Shown one piece after another: positions 17,733 through 26,993 of a DNA stretch of 64,000 nt. Under the pieces are notes generated by a model, which saw only the letters and a program-made list of their open reading frames with translations, had not been told where the DNA came from and did not search any database. The position numbers and the translations under genes were made by a program. Numbering within the stretch: position 1 is the first letter of the stretch; every line of letters starts with the position of its first letter. The DNA is from Flavobacterium collinsii (GTDB lineage Bacteria > Bacteroidota > Bacteroidia > Flavobacteriales > Flavobacteriaceae), in assembly GCF_902804485.1 (NCBI RefSeq), contig NZ_CADCST010000096.1, positions 24,051 to 88,050 on the forward strand, in the 5' to 3' direction.

Positions 17733-19217
17733 ATGAAAAAGATATATATATCAATCTTCGTGTTATCGGCATTTACTTTTACAGGATGTGCTGATGATTA
17801 CCTGGATGTTAAACAAACTGAGACTATTTCTACAGATGATACTGAGTTATTTAACAATGACAGTGGTGCAAAATCGTTTGTTGTTTCAATCTACAGTAAA
17901 TTTTTAGATTGGGACATGAGTTCATTCGGATGGGTTGGATTAGCAAGTATTACATCTGATGATGCAGATAAAGGCTCAACTCCAAGTGATACAGGTACAG
18001 ATAAAGATGTCTTAGATGCCTTAACTTACAATGCATCAAATCCATCTGCTGAAAGTACGTTTAATGCTAATTATGATGGAATCAACAGATGCAACCAAGC
18101 ATTAGCAATTCTTGCTAAATTGGATAAAGCTGATCCTGCATTAAGAGAGAGATTAATGGGGGAAGCAAAATTTTTAAGAGCTTTCATGTACTTTACTTTA
18201 GTGAAATGTTATGGGGGCGTACCAATTGTAGATCGTATAGCTAGTATTCCATTATCTGCAGAAGATAAAGCAATGCAGTTAACTCGTAAAAGTACTGCTG
18301 ATGTTTATGCTTTTATTGAAAAAGATTTGACTGAAGCTGCGGCAGTGTTACCAAATAAATCGCAATATGCAGCAGATGAAAAAGCAAAAGCTTCAAAAGG
18401 AGCGGCATACGCTTTATTAGCAAAAGTAAACTTGTATCAAAAGAAATGGCAGAAAGTAATAGACAATTGTAATTTGGTTACAGGTTATGCTATCTCTCCT
18501 GATTATGCTAAAATGTTCAGATTAGAAGGAGAAAATGACGGAGAATCTATTTTTGAAATTAATGGTGTTGGTTCTGTACCTGCCCGTGGAATTCAGGGAT
18601 ATTCTAATACTCAAGGTGTTCGTGATGCATGGGGATGGGGTTTCAATCAGCCTTCTCAAAGTTTAGTAAATGCTTATGAAGTCGGAGATGTTAGAAAAAA
18701 CGCAACAATTATTTTTAGAGGTACAACTTTATATGATGGAAGAGTGATTCCTGTGATAAGTGAAGACGATCCGAATCCAAGGTATAATTTTAAAGCCTAT
18801 TCTTCTGCCTATACAAGTGCATGGGAGACAGATGCTAATATTAAATATCTAAGATATGCTGAAGTATTATTAATGAAAGCCGAGGCTCTGAATGAATTAG
18901 GTCAGACTTCAGAAGCAATTCCGTTGTTAAACATAATCAGACACAGAGCAGGTTTAGGTGATACTCCGGCAACTTCACAGGCGGCGGTTAGAACTGCCAT
19001 TTGGAAAGAAAGAAGAGTTGAATTAGCTTTTGAATTTGATAGATTCTTTGACTTAGTTAGAACTGGTCAGGCCAAAGATGCTTTTGCAGCTGATAAGAGC
19101 GCAGCTTTCCCTAATGGAAAAGTATTTACAGTAGGTAAAAACGAATTGTTTCCAATTCCGTCATCATTCCTTTTGGTAGCTGAAGGAATGTCTTCTCAAA
19201 ATCCTGGCTATAATTAA
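17733..19217 (+). CDS. SusD/RagB-family glycan-binding lipoprotein
   Basis: 494 residues. Lipoprotein signal peptide with lipobox FTGC (Cys at about residue 19). Typical RagB helices follow (RLMGEAKFLRAFMYFTLVKC), with the conserved C-terminal block LRYAEVLLMKAEALNELG and the late WKERRVELAFEFDRFFDLVR. It caps the SusC transporter at the cell surface and binds the glycan. It sits directly after susC and is followed by a strong hairpin that probably sets the 3' end of the abundant susCD message. Confidence 0.97.
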   Translation: MKKIYISIFVLSAFTFTGCADDYLDVKQTETISTDDTELFNNDSGAKSFVVSIYSKFLDWDMSSFGWVGLASITSDDADKGSTPSDTGTDKDVLDALTYNASNPSAESTFNANYDGINRCNQALAILAKLDKADPALRERLMGEAKFLRAFMYFTLVKCYGGVPIVDRIASIPLSAEDKAMQLTRKSTADVYAFIEKDLTEAAAVLPNKSQYAADEKAKASKGAAYALLAKVNLYQKKWQKVIDNCNLVTGYAISPDYAKMFRLEGENDGESIFEINGVGSVPARGIQGYSNTQGVRDAWGWGFNQPSQSLVNAYEVGDVRKNATIIFRGTTLYDGRVIPVISEDDPNPRYNFKAYSSAYTSAWETDANIKYLRYAEVLLMKAEALNELGQTSEAIPLLNIIRHRAGLGDTPATSQAAVRTAIWKERRVELAFEFDRFFDLVRTGQAKDAFAADKSAAFPNGKVFTVGKNELFPIPSSFLLVAEGMSSQNPGYN

Positions 19218-19227
19218 TATTCTTATT

Positions 19228-19260
19228 ATCACTTCCTTCCAGTTTCTGGGAGGAAGTGAT
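19228..19260 (+). promoter_or_regulatory. 15-bp stem hairpin between susD and the enzyme genes
   Basis: ATCACTTCCTTCCAG (19228-19242) pairs with 19246-19260 over all 15 positions (one G-U) around a TTT loop. No T run follows, so it is not a normal intrinsic terminator. Position fits an mRNA-processing or stabilising hairpin that uncouples susCD levels from the downstream glycosidases. Confidence 0.7.
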
Positions 19261-19290
19261 TACTTACTACAATCTCAAAAAAAAAAAATA

Positions 19291-20658
19291 ATGATTAGAA
19301 TTTCAGTTTTACTATTGGCTTTTACTTTTTTGGGCTGTAATGCACAAGAAAAGAAACAAACAGAAGAAGTGTCATCATCTGTAGTAAAATTAACAGATGA
19401 TCAGCTTTTAGCGACAGTTCAAAAAGAAACATTTAAATATTTTTGGGATTATGCTGAGCCTAACTCAGGATTAGCAAGAGAGCGTTACCATCCGGATGGA
19501 AATTATCCTGAAAACGATGCACATATTGTAACTACAGGAGGTTCCGGTTTTGGATTGATGGCTATAGTATCCGGAATGTCACAAGGATATGTAACCAAAG
19601 AAAAAGGAGTTGAAAGACTGAACAAAATTGCTGATTTTTTAGGCAAAGCAGATCGTTTTCACGGAGCATGGTCACACTGGATAGACGGAAATACAGGAAA
19701 AGTAAAACCTTTTGGAACCAAGGATAATGGTGGAGATTTAGTCGAAACATCATTTTTGGTTGCAGGAATGATTACCGTTCGCGAATATCTAAAAGACGGA
19801 TCTGAGAAAGAGAAAGCAGTAGCTCAAAAATATGACGCGCTTTGGAAAGGAGTAGACTGGCAATGGTATACCAACAATAAAAATGTGTTGTACTGGCACT
19901 GGTCGCCAACTTACGATTGGCAAATGAATTTTCCACTTGAAGGCTATAACGAATGTTTGATTACCTACGTGATGGCAGCCTCTTCACCAACACATGCAAT
20001 AGAGGCAAAAGCGTATCACGAAGGCTGGGCGCGAAATGGCAGAATTGTTTCTTCAAAAACAAAATATAACATTCCTTTAATTCTAAAACACAACGGTGCT
20101 GAAGAATTTGGTGGGCCATTGTTTTGGGCGCATTACTCGTATGTAGGACTTGATCCAAACCAATTAACAGACAAATACGCGAACTACTGGGACCTGAATG
20201 TCAATCAGGTAAAAATTGATTACCAGTATTGCATCGAAAACCCAGGAAAGTTTAAAGGATATGGACCAGATTATTGGGGATTAACTGCATCTTATTCCAG
20301 AAATCCTGATGGATCTATAGGTTACGATGCACATATGCCAAGCAATGATAAAGGAGTAATCTCACCAACAGCTGCAATTAGTTCGGTCGTGTACACGCCA
20401 AAAGAATCAATGGCTGTAATTAGGAACTTATACGAAAATCATAAAAAAGAAACCTTTGGGAATGCAGGGTTTTATGATGCAGTAAGCTTGCAGAATACAT
20501 GGGTAGCAAAGCGCTATTTAGCCATCGATCAGGGACCTGAAGTAGTAATGATCGAAAACTACCGTACAGGTTTGTTGTGGAAATTATTCATGAATGCTCC
20601 CGAAGTAAAACAAGGTTTAATAAAGCTTGGTTTTAAATCTGGAAAATACGGATTCTAA
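19291..20658 (+). CDS. GH144-like endo-beta-1,2-glucanase lipoprotein (glucoamylase-family fold)
   Basis: 455 residues. Lipoprotein signal with lipobox FLGC (Cys16). The body is an (alpha/alpha)6 barrel of the family often annotated glucoamylase (PF10091). Asp145 and Asp149 lie in KDNGGDLVET, and Glu221 in EGYNECLI. As I recall, the GH144 endo-beta-1,2-glucanase of Chitinophaga pinensis uses Asp135, Asp139 and Glu211, so the spacing (4 and 76) is identical. It would cut beta-1,2-glucan at the surface or in the periplasm. It is followed 11 bp later by the esterase gene. The GH144 assignment is by residue pattern, not alignment. Confidence 0.8.
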   Translation: MIRISVLLLAFTFLGCNAQEKKQTEEVSSSVVKLTDDQLLATVQKETFKYFWDYAEPNSGLARERYHPDGNYPENDAHIVTTGGSGFGLMAIVSGMSQGYVTKEKGVERLNKIADFLGKADRFHGAWSHWIDGNTGKVKPFGTKDNGGDLVETSFLVAGMITVREYLKDGSEKEKAVAQKYDALWKGVDWQWYTNNKNVLYWHWSPTYDWQMNFPLEGYNECLITYVMAASSPTHAIEAKAYHEGWARNGRIVSSKTKYNIPLILKHNGAEEFGGPLFWAHYSYVGLDPNQLTDKYANYWDLNVNQVKIDYQYCIENPGKFKGYGPDYWGLTASYSRNPDGSIGYDAHMPSNDKGVISPTAAISSVVYTPKESMAVIRNLYENHKKETFGNAGFYDAVSLQNTWVAKRYLAIDQGPEVVMIENYRTGLLWKLFMNAPEVKQGLIKLGFKSGKYGF

Positions 20659-20669
20659 AAGAAGTTCCA

Positions 20670-21383
20670 ATGAAATATAAATTGGCATTATTAATACTGT
20701 TGTTTTCTATAGTTGGTTTTTCACAAAGTGAAACAGTTGGAAAGATAAAAACGGTAGTAGTAACGAATTATGAATTGGGTTATGTCTTACATAAACCGGT
20801 CAATACAAAAGAGAAAAAACCTCTGATCGTTTTTATCTCTGGTGATGGAGAAAAAGGGACAGATATTGGAAAGGTAAAAATTCACGGGCCGTTAAAATAT
20901 CTGAAAACACATTCTCTAGATGCTTATATATTGGCTCCCCAATGCAAAGAAGATGAAAAGTGGAGTATTGAGTCAATTTATGAATTGATTTTAAAAATTC
21001 AGAAAGAAAACAAAATAGACCCTGATCGCATTTATGTTACAGGACTGAGTTCAGGAGGATGGGCAGCATGGAATTTAGCACTTTCATATCCGGATAAGTT
21101 TGCAGCATTAGTGCCAATTTCAGGTTTTGTGGATCTAATTGAGTTAGAAAGTGCCTGTAAAATTGCCGCTGTTCCAACCCGAATTTACCACGGATTGCTA
21201 GATGATGTTGTAAAAGTCGATCATGCGGTGGCTGTTTACAAAGAATTGAAAAAATGCAATGCCAAAGACGTTCAGCTAACCATTTTTGATGATGCGGGTC
21301 ATGATAGCTGGTCAAGAGTTTATGACAGTCCGGAAATTTACAACTGGATGTTTAAACAGTTCAAAACGAATACAAACAAATAA
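20670..21383 (+). CDS. Secreted alpha/beta-hydrolase, carboxylesterase type
   Basis: 237 residues with a signal peptide (MKYKLALLILLFSIVGFSQ). The nucleophile elbow GLSSGGWAAW, a late Asp in YHGLLDDVVKVDHA and a His in DDAGHDSW form the expected Ser-Asp-His triad of the phospholipase/carboxylesterase family. It lies between the endo-glucanase and the GH3 glucosidase, with 11-bp and 88-bp gaps, so it probably belongs to their operon and removes an acyl group from the glycan. The acyl group is unknown; acetyl or succinyl would fit a decorated beta-glucan. Confidence 0.82.
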   Translation: MKYKLALLILLFSIVGFSQSETVGKIKTVVVTNYELGYVLHKPVNTKEKKPLIVFISGDGEKGTDIGKVKIHGPLKYLKTHSLDAYILAPQCKEDEKWSIESIYELILKIQKENKIDPDRIYVTGLSSGGWAAWNLALSYPDKFAALVPISGFVDLIELESACKIAAVPTRIYHGLLDDVVKVDHAVAVYKELKKCNAKDVQLTIFDDAGHDSWSRVYDSPEIYNWMFKQFKTNTNK

Positions 21384-21471
21384 AAAGATTAAATGAAAAC
21401 GCTTTGATTCCAAACAATAAATGAAAGGGATAAAGGCGGTTTCATGTTTCAGAAACAAATATTTAATACAC

Positions 21472-23772
21472 ATGAAAAACAAATTAGTCTTACTATTTTT
21501 AGGATGTGCTGTTCTCGGATATGCCCAGAAAAAGAATGCTAAAAATACAGTAAAAATTAAACCAAAATCAGAGTTTGTAGCCGAGTTATTGTCAAAGATG
21601 ACACTGGACGAAAAATTAGGACAGCTTAATTTACCAACTTCTGGGGATATAACAACAGGACAGGCAAACAGTTCTGATGTGGCGAAAAAAATTGCTGAAG
21701 GTAAAGTTGGAGGTTTATTCAATATTAAATCGGTTCAAAAAATTAGAGAAGTACAAAGAATTGCGGTTGAAAAAAGCCGTTTGAAAATTCCATTGATTTT
21801 CGGAATGGACGTGATTCATGGTTACGAAACTACCTTCCCAATTCCATTAGGATTATCTTGTACCTGGGACATGAACCTGATCGAAAGAAGTGCTCAGATT
21901 GCGGCTCAGGAAGCTAGTGCCGACGGAATCAACTGGACATTCTCTCCAATGGTTGACGTTTCTCGTGACCCGCGTTGGGGAAGAGTTTCTGAAGGTTCGG
22001 GAGAAGATCCGTATTTAGGAAGCCAGATCGCAAAAGCAATGGTAAATGGCTATCAGCAACACGATCTATCAAAAAATAATTCGATTATGGCCTGTGTAAA
22101 ACACTTTGCTTTATATGGAGCACCGGAAGCAGGTCGTGACTACAATACAGTTGACATGAGTCATATCCGAATGTTCAATGACTATTTTCCTCCCTACAAA
22201 GCTGCTGTTGATGCAGGAGTAGGTTCTGTGATGGCTTCTTTCAATGAGATTGATGGAATTCCTGCAACAGGAAATAAATGGCTAATGACAGATGTTTTAA
22301 GAAAACAATGGGGCTTTAAAGGTTTCGTAGTAACTGATTTTACAGGAATCCCTGAAATGATCGAACACGGAATGGGAGATTTACAAGCAGTTTCGGCTCT
22401 GTCGTTAAATGCTGGTGTCGAAATGGATATGGTAGGTGAAGGTTTCTTAGGGACTTTAAAAAAATCATTAGACGAGAAAAAAGTAACCATCGAGACCATC
22501 GATAATGCCGTGAAACTTATTTTAGAAGCAAAATACGATTTAGGTTTATTTAGTGATCCTTATAAATATTGTGATGCTAACAGAGCAAAAACTGAAATCT
22601 TTACAGCAAGCAGCAGAAAAGAAGCGCGTTCGACAGCAGCACAATCATTGGTTTTGTTGAAAAACAAAAATCAATTGTTACCGCTTAAAAAATCAGGTAC
22701 AATTGCTTTAATCGGACCCTTGGCAGATGCAAAAGAAAACATGCCGGGAACCTGGAGTGTGGCTACAAAAATGGAAAATGCAATCTCACTTTTGGCTGGA
22801 ATCAAAGAAGTAGCGGGAGCTTCAACAAAAGTATTATATGCTAAAGGAAGCAACTTAGATTATGATGAAGAGTTTGAAACCAAAGCAACAATGTTTGGTA
22901 AAACCTTACACCGTGACAGCCGTTCAAAAGAAGAATTGCTGGCAGAAGCTTTAAAAGTAGCGAATCAGTCAGATGTAATTGTTGCAGCGCTAGGAGAATC
23001 TGCTGAAATGAGCGGAGAATCAAGCAGCCGTACAAACTTAGAGATTCCGCAAGCGCAAAAAGATTTATTAAATGCCTTATTAAAAACAGGTAAACCGGTT
23101 GTTTTAGTATTATTTGACGGTCGTCCGTTAATCATAAAAGACGAAAATGAAACTGTTCCTGCTATTTTAAATGTATGGTTTGCTGGTACCGAAGCAGGTT
23201 ATGCTATTGCCGACGTTTTGTTTGGAGATGTAAACCCTTCAGGAAAATTAACGTCAACTTTCCCAAGAAGTGTTGGTCAGTTGCCAATTTATTATGCACA
23301 TAAAAATACAGGAAGACCTCTTGTTAACAAAGAAGGTAAATTCGAAAAATTCAGATCAAACTATATTGACGAAAGAAACGAACCGTTATTCCCGTTTGGT
23401 TTTGGTTTAAGTTATACCACTTTTGATTATTCAAACCTGAAAATTTCATCTGATAAAATGAATTCAAACGGAAAATTAAAAGTGACAGTAGATGTTGCCA
23501 ACACCGGAAACTATGATGGAAAAGAAACAGTACAGTTGTACATCAGAGATCTGGTTGGATCTGTAACAAGACCGGTTAGAGAGCTAAAAAATTTCCAGAA
23601 AATAAGCCTTAAAAAAGGGGAGAAGCAAACTGTGACTTTCGAGATCACAGTTGAAGATTTAAAATTTTATAATTCTGACTTACAATTTGTAGCAGAACCT
23701 GGGCAGTTTGATGTTTTCGTAGGTGGAAATTCAGATGCCGATAAGAAAGTTAGTTTTGAGTTAACTAATTAG
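21472..23772 (+). CDS. bglX: Periplasmic beta-glucosidase, GH3 (BglX-like)
   Basis: 766 residues from the ATG at 21472, chosen because it begins a signal peptide (MKNKLVLLFLGCAVLGYAQ); the reading from 21421 adds 17 residues that would bury it. The GH3 barrel contains VKHFALYGAPEAGRDYN and the nucleophile Asp289 in VVTDF, where SDW is more usual. A second alpha/beta sandwich domain and a C-terminal fibronectin-III-like domain (GFGLSYTTFDYSNL onward) complete the BglX layout. It would release glucose from oligosaccharides made by the upstream endo-enzyme. A terminator follows. Confidence 0.93.
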   Translation: MKNKLVLLFLGCAVLGYAQKKNAKNTVKIKPKSEFVAELLSKMTLDEKLGQLNLPTSGDITTGQANSSDVAKKIAEGKVGGLFNIKSVQKIREVQRIAVEKSRLKIPLIFGMDVIHGYETTFPIPLGLSCTWDMNLIERSAQIAAQEASADGINWTFSPMVDVSRDPRWGRVSEGSGEDPYLGSQIAKAMVNGYQQHDLSKNNSIMACVKHFALYGAPEAGRDYNTVDMSHIRMFNDYFPPYKAAVDAGVGSVMASFNEIDGIPATGNKWLMTDVLRKQWGFKGFVVTDFTGIPEMIEHGMGDLQAVSALSLNAGVEMDMVGEGFLGTLKKSLDEKKVTIETIDNAVKLILEAKYDLGLFSDPYKYCDANRAKTEIFTASSRKEARSTAAQSLVLLKNKNQLLPLKKSGTIALIGPLADAKENMPGTWSVATKMENAISLLAGIKEVAGASTKVLYAKGSNLDYDEEFETKATMFGKTLHRDSRSKEELLAEALKVANQSDVIVAALGESAEMSGESSSRTNLEIPQAQKDLLNALLKTGKPVVLVLFDGRPLIIKDENETVPAILNVWFAGTEAGYAIADVLFGDVNPSGKLTSTFPRSVGQLPIYYAHKNTGRPLVNKEGKFEKFRSNYIDERNEPLFPFGFGLSYTTFDYSNLKISSDKMNSNGKLKVTVDVANTGNYDGKETVQLYIRDLVGSVTRPVRELKNFQKISLKKGEKQTVTFEITVEDLKFYNSDLQFVAEPGQFDVFVGGNSDADKKVSFELTN

Positions 23773-23793
23773 TTGGTTTATTGATTAGTGATT

Positions 23794-23827
23794 AGCCCTT
23801 CGTGTTTGGTTTGCGAAGGGCTTTTTT
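23794..23827 (+). terminator. Intrinsic terminator after the GH3 gene
   Basis: AGCCCTTCG (23794-23802) pairs perfectly with CGAAGGGCT (23814-23822), followed by TTTTTT. It marks the end of the main PUL operon and separates the GDPD gene. Confidence 0.9.
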
Positions 23828-23869
23828 GTAAAAAAGGAATTGTTTAGACATTTAATAAATTTAAAATCA

Positions 23870-24655
23870 ATGAGTACTACTAGAGCACTTCGTATATCAT
23901 TTTTTTTGACAGTAATAATTATATTTCAGTCCTGTTGTGTAAAGGAAAATGCAATAGTGGCACATCGCGGGGCATGGAAAAAAAACAATCTTCCTGAAAA
24001 TTCTATAGCAGCTCTGCGACATGCAATCGACTTAAAACTTGCTGGTTCGGAATTTGACGTCTGGAGAACTGCTGACGATTCGCTTGTAATCAATCACGAT
24101 GCACATTATAATAAATTGCTGATTGAGGAAACAAATTATACTGATTTGATAAAGTTTAAACTTTCAAATGGGGAGAAACTTCCAACCTTGTACGAGTATA
24201 TTGTCGAAGGAAGGAGAAATAATAAACGCACACTTTTGGTTTGTGAAATAAAACCTTCCGAAATAAGTAAAGAAAGGGGAAAAAAGACGGCGTTGATGAC
24301 GGTAGAAATAATCAAAAAACTTAAGGCACAGAAAACAACCTCCTACATCAGTTTTGATTATGAAATTCTCAAACAAATCCGACAAGTAGATCCGGTTACC
24401 ACGCTGCAATATCTGGAAGGAAATAAAACACCTAAAGAAGTACAATTAGATAACATTTCGGGGATTGATTACCATTATTCTGTTTTTCAAAAACATCCTG
24501 AATGGATCAAAGAAGCCAAAGAGAGTAAGATCACGTTAAACGTCTGGACAGTTAATGACGCTGAGGTAATGGATTGGATTATTGGAAATAATTTTGATTA
24601 CATCACTACCAATGAACCTGAATTGTTAAAGCAACGAATCGAAAAGAAAAAATAG
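23870..24655 (+). CDS. Glycerophosphodiester phosphodiesterase family lipoprotein
   Basis: 261 residues from the ATG at 23870; the TTG at 23840 would precede the signal peptide with ten unlikely residues. The lipobox is IFQSC (Cys22). GDPD motifs are complete: AHRGAWKKNNLPENS with the catalytic His and Glu, EFDVW, and NHDAHYN with the second His. The C-terminal block VWTVNDAEVMDWIIGNNFDY is typical. It cleaves glycerophosphodiesters in the periplasm or at the surface. Its position beside a beta-1,2-glucan-type PUL suggests the substrate could be phosphoglycerol on periplasmic glucans; ordinary phospholipid headgroup scavenging is the alternative. Confidence 0.9.
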   Translation: MSTTRALRISFFLTVIIIFQSCCVKENAIVAHRGAWKKNNLPENSIAALRHAIDLKLAGSEFDVWRTADDSLVINHDAHYNKLLIEETNYTDLIKFKLSNGEKLPTLYEYIVEGRRNNKRTLLVCEIKPSEISKERGKKTALMTVEIIKKLKAQKTTSYISFDYEILKQIRQVDPVTTLQYLEGNKTPKEVQLDNISGIDYHYSVFQKHPEWIKEAKESKITLNVWTVNDAEVMDWIIGNNFDYITTNEPELLKQRIEKKK

Positions 24656-24839
24656 ACTAATGAAACCTACTGTCTGGACACAAATTTTAATAGGTTAGCC
24701 TTGTTTGTGAAATTAATTTTATAAACGAATTAGTGACAATTAGTGTAATTCGTGTTACTTTTTATACTTGTATCCACACGCTAGCTTTTGAAACTGTATT
24801 TTCTGTAACAGAGAAAATCTTTTATATAAAAATCATCAT

Positions 24840-26762
24840 ATGAAAAAAAAATATTTAGTAGCAGTTCTGCTGATGTTTGTTGGTTTAAGCAACGGAACAT
24901 TGGCACAAAATACTAAAATCCCGGGCAAGACGGAATGGTTTGACCCTAATAAAAAAGCCTCAACCTACTGCAATCCGATTAATATTGGATACAACTATAC
25001 CACCGAAAATCACAATGGTATTCCGGAATCCCGACGTTCGAGTGCCGATCCTGTAATTATCACATTCAAAGGAGAGTACTATTTGTTTGCCACCAATCAG
25101 GCGGGGTATTTTTGGAGTAAAGACATGTCAGATTGGAAGTTTGTGTACGGTAGTTTTCAGCGCCGTCCTGCCGATGATGACCAATGTGCTCCAGCTGCAT
25201 GGGTAGTTAACGATACCTTATTTTATGTTGGATCGACCTGGAAAAGAGATCATCCCATTTGGAAAACTGCCGATCCAAAATCGGGTCAGTGGTTGCGACA
25301 TGTAGACAAAGCCATGCTGCCAACCTGGGATCCTGCTATTTTTCAGGATGATGATAAAAAAGTTTACATGTACTACGGTTCAAGTGGAAAATTACCTCTA
25401 GTGGGCGTAGAGGTAGATTACAACACCTGGCTTCCAAAAGGTGATCAGGCAGCTTATGAAAAACTCTATAAAGCCACCGAAGTAGAAGACATTCAGCGTG
25501 CCTATGGCGAGATAAAAGAAGTAGTGGGTTTAGATCCTGCCAATCATGGTTGGGAGCGTTTTGGACCTAATAACGATATGGAACCGGCACCTTGGGGGAA
25601 TTTTATAGAAGGAGCCTGGATGACCAAACACAATGGTAAATATTACATGCAGTATGGAGCTCCTGCTACTGAATTTAAAGGTTATGCCAATGGCGTTCAT
25701 GTTGGAAACAGTCCTCTGGGACCTTTTACTTATCAAAAGCACAACCCAATGTCGTATAAACCGGGAGGCTTTGTGATTGGAGCAGGACACGGAAATACTT
25801 TTGCAGACAATTACGGTAATTATTGGAATACAGGAACCTGTAAAATCTCCATTAAAGATCGTTTTGAGCGTCGTATAGACATGTTTCCTGCTGGATTTGA
25901 TAAAGATGATGTCATGTATTCGATCACCTCTTATGGAGATTTTCCGATCGTTCTTCCAACCAAAAAACGCAATCAGGAAAAAGGAGCTTCCTCAGGCTGG
26001 ATGTTGCTTTCGTATAAAAAGCCGGTGACCGTTTCTTCTTCAGAAGAATGTATGGAAGTTGAAACCCACAGAATGGACAATGGCGGAAAAAAAGTATACG
26101 AGAAGTTTTGTTATGGATCCGTGAATTTAACTGATGAAAATATTCAAACTTACTGGTCTGCAAAAACAGCGAATCCGGGAGAGTGGTTACAGCTGGACTT
26201 AGGCAAACAAATGCAAATTAACGCTCTACAAATCAATTATGCAGATCATAAAGCAACACAATTCAACAAAGCGATGGACATTTATTATCAGTATAAAATT
26301 TTTATGTCTGATGATGCTATAAACTGGAAATTGGTAGTTGATAAATCTAAAAACGCAAAAGATGTTCCGCATGATTATGTAGAACTGACCAAAGCAATTA
26401 AGGCCCGTTACATTAAAATGGTTAACGTTCATAATGCTTCCGGATTATTTGCTATTTCTGATTTCAGGGTTTTTGGAAACGGATTGGCAGAAAAGCCACA
26501 ATCGGTTATTGATTTTAAGGTAGACCGAAATCCGGCTGATTCCAGAAACGCTATGATCTCCTGGAAAAAGCACGAGAACGCTACCGGTTACAATATTTAT
26601 TATGGAATTGCACCGGACAAATTGTATAACAGCATTATGGTCTATGACGAAAGTTCGTATGATTTTAGGGGGCTGGATAAAGGAACGACTTATTATTTTA
26701 CAATTGAAGCTTTTAATGAAAACGGAATTGGTGTAAAAAATGAAGTAGTAGAAGTAAAATAA
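24840..26762 (+). CDS. GH43-like glycoside hydrolase with F5/8 type C and fibronectin III domains
   Basis: 640 residues. Signal peptide (ends LAQ, residue 23). A five-bladed propeller follows with the GH43-type acidic triad: Asp70 (SADPVI), Asp164 (TWDPAIF) and Glu257 (FIEGAW). Then come an F5/8 type C (discoidin) carbohydrate-binding domain at about 395-540 and a fibronectin III domain at about 545-640. GH43 enzymes act mostly on arabinan, xylan or galactan side chains, which would not be expected for a pure beta-1,2-glucan. It is separated from the GDPD gene by 184 bp, so it may be a neighbour rather than part of the PUL. Subfamily unknown. Confidence 0.82.
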   Translation: MKKKYLVAVLLMFVGLSNGTLAQNTKIPGKTEWFDPNKKASTYCNPINIGYNYTTENHNGIPESRRSSADPVIITFKGEYYLFATNQAGYFWSKDMSDWKFVYGSFQRRPADDDQCAPAAWVVNDTLFYVGSTWKRDHPIWKTADPKSGQWLRHVDKAMLPTWDPAIFQDDDKKVYMYYGSSGKLPLVGVEVDYNTWLPKGDQAAYEKLYKATEVEDIQRAYGEIKEVVGLDPANHGWERFGPNNDMEPAPWGNFIEGAWMTKHNGKYYMQYGAPATEFKGYANGVHVGNSPLGPFTYQKHNPMSYKPGGFVIGAGHGNTFADNYGNYWNTGTCKISIKDRFERRIDMFPAGFDKDDVMYSITSYGDFPIVLPTKKRNQEKGASSGWMLLSYKKPVTVSSSEECMEVETHRMDNGGKKVYEKFCYGSVNLTDENIQTYWSAKTANPGEWLQLDLGKQMQINALQINYADHKATQFNKAMDIYYQYKIFMSDDAINWKLVVDKSKNAKDVPHDYVELTKAIKARYIKMVNVHNASGLFAISDFRVFGNGLAEKPQSVIDFKVDRNPADSRNAMISWKKHENATGYNIYYGIAPDKLYNSIMVYDESSYDFRGLDKGTTYYFTIEAFNENGIGVKNEVVEVK

Positions 26763-26797
26763 TTCTCATTTTAACCTCTTGAGTGTAATTTATTTTA

Positions 26798-26913
26798 ACA
26801 CATAGACATAGGTTCCATCTCTGTAAAAAAGACGTTCCACTTCACTGAAATACACCTATTTCTTTTGTAGTTTTTTTTATATCGGGAGTCTATGTTTCTG
26901 TGTGTTTTTTTTT
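26798..26913. repeat. Imperfect inverted repeat, CATAGAAACATAG family
   Basis: ACACATAGACATAG at about 26798-26811 pairs imperfectly with CTATGTTTCTGTGTGT at 26890-26905, followed by a T run to 26913. It lies after the GH43 gene and could terminate it. A second copy of the family lies at 50911-51046. Confidence 0.55.
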
Positions 26914-26993
26914 CGAAATCGTTACATAAAAATACGGGGCAGTTCTAAAGAATTTTGTTCCTTTGTCTAACAACCAAAAATGCTATACCACCT

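Noticed and set aside
19291..20658. Starch-type glucoamylase
   Set aside because: The acidic residues in KDNGGDLVET and EGYNECLI follow the GH144 spacing, not that of GH15 glucoamylases, and no GH13 or GH97 enzyme is nearby.
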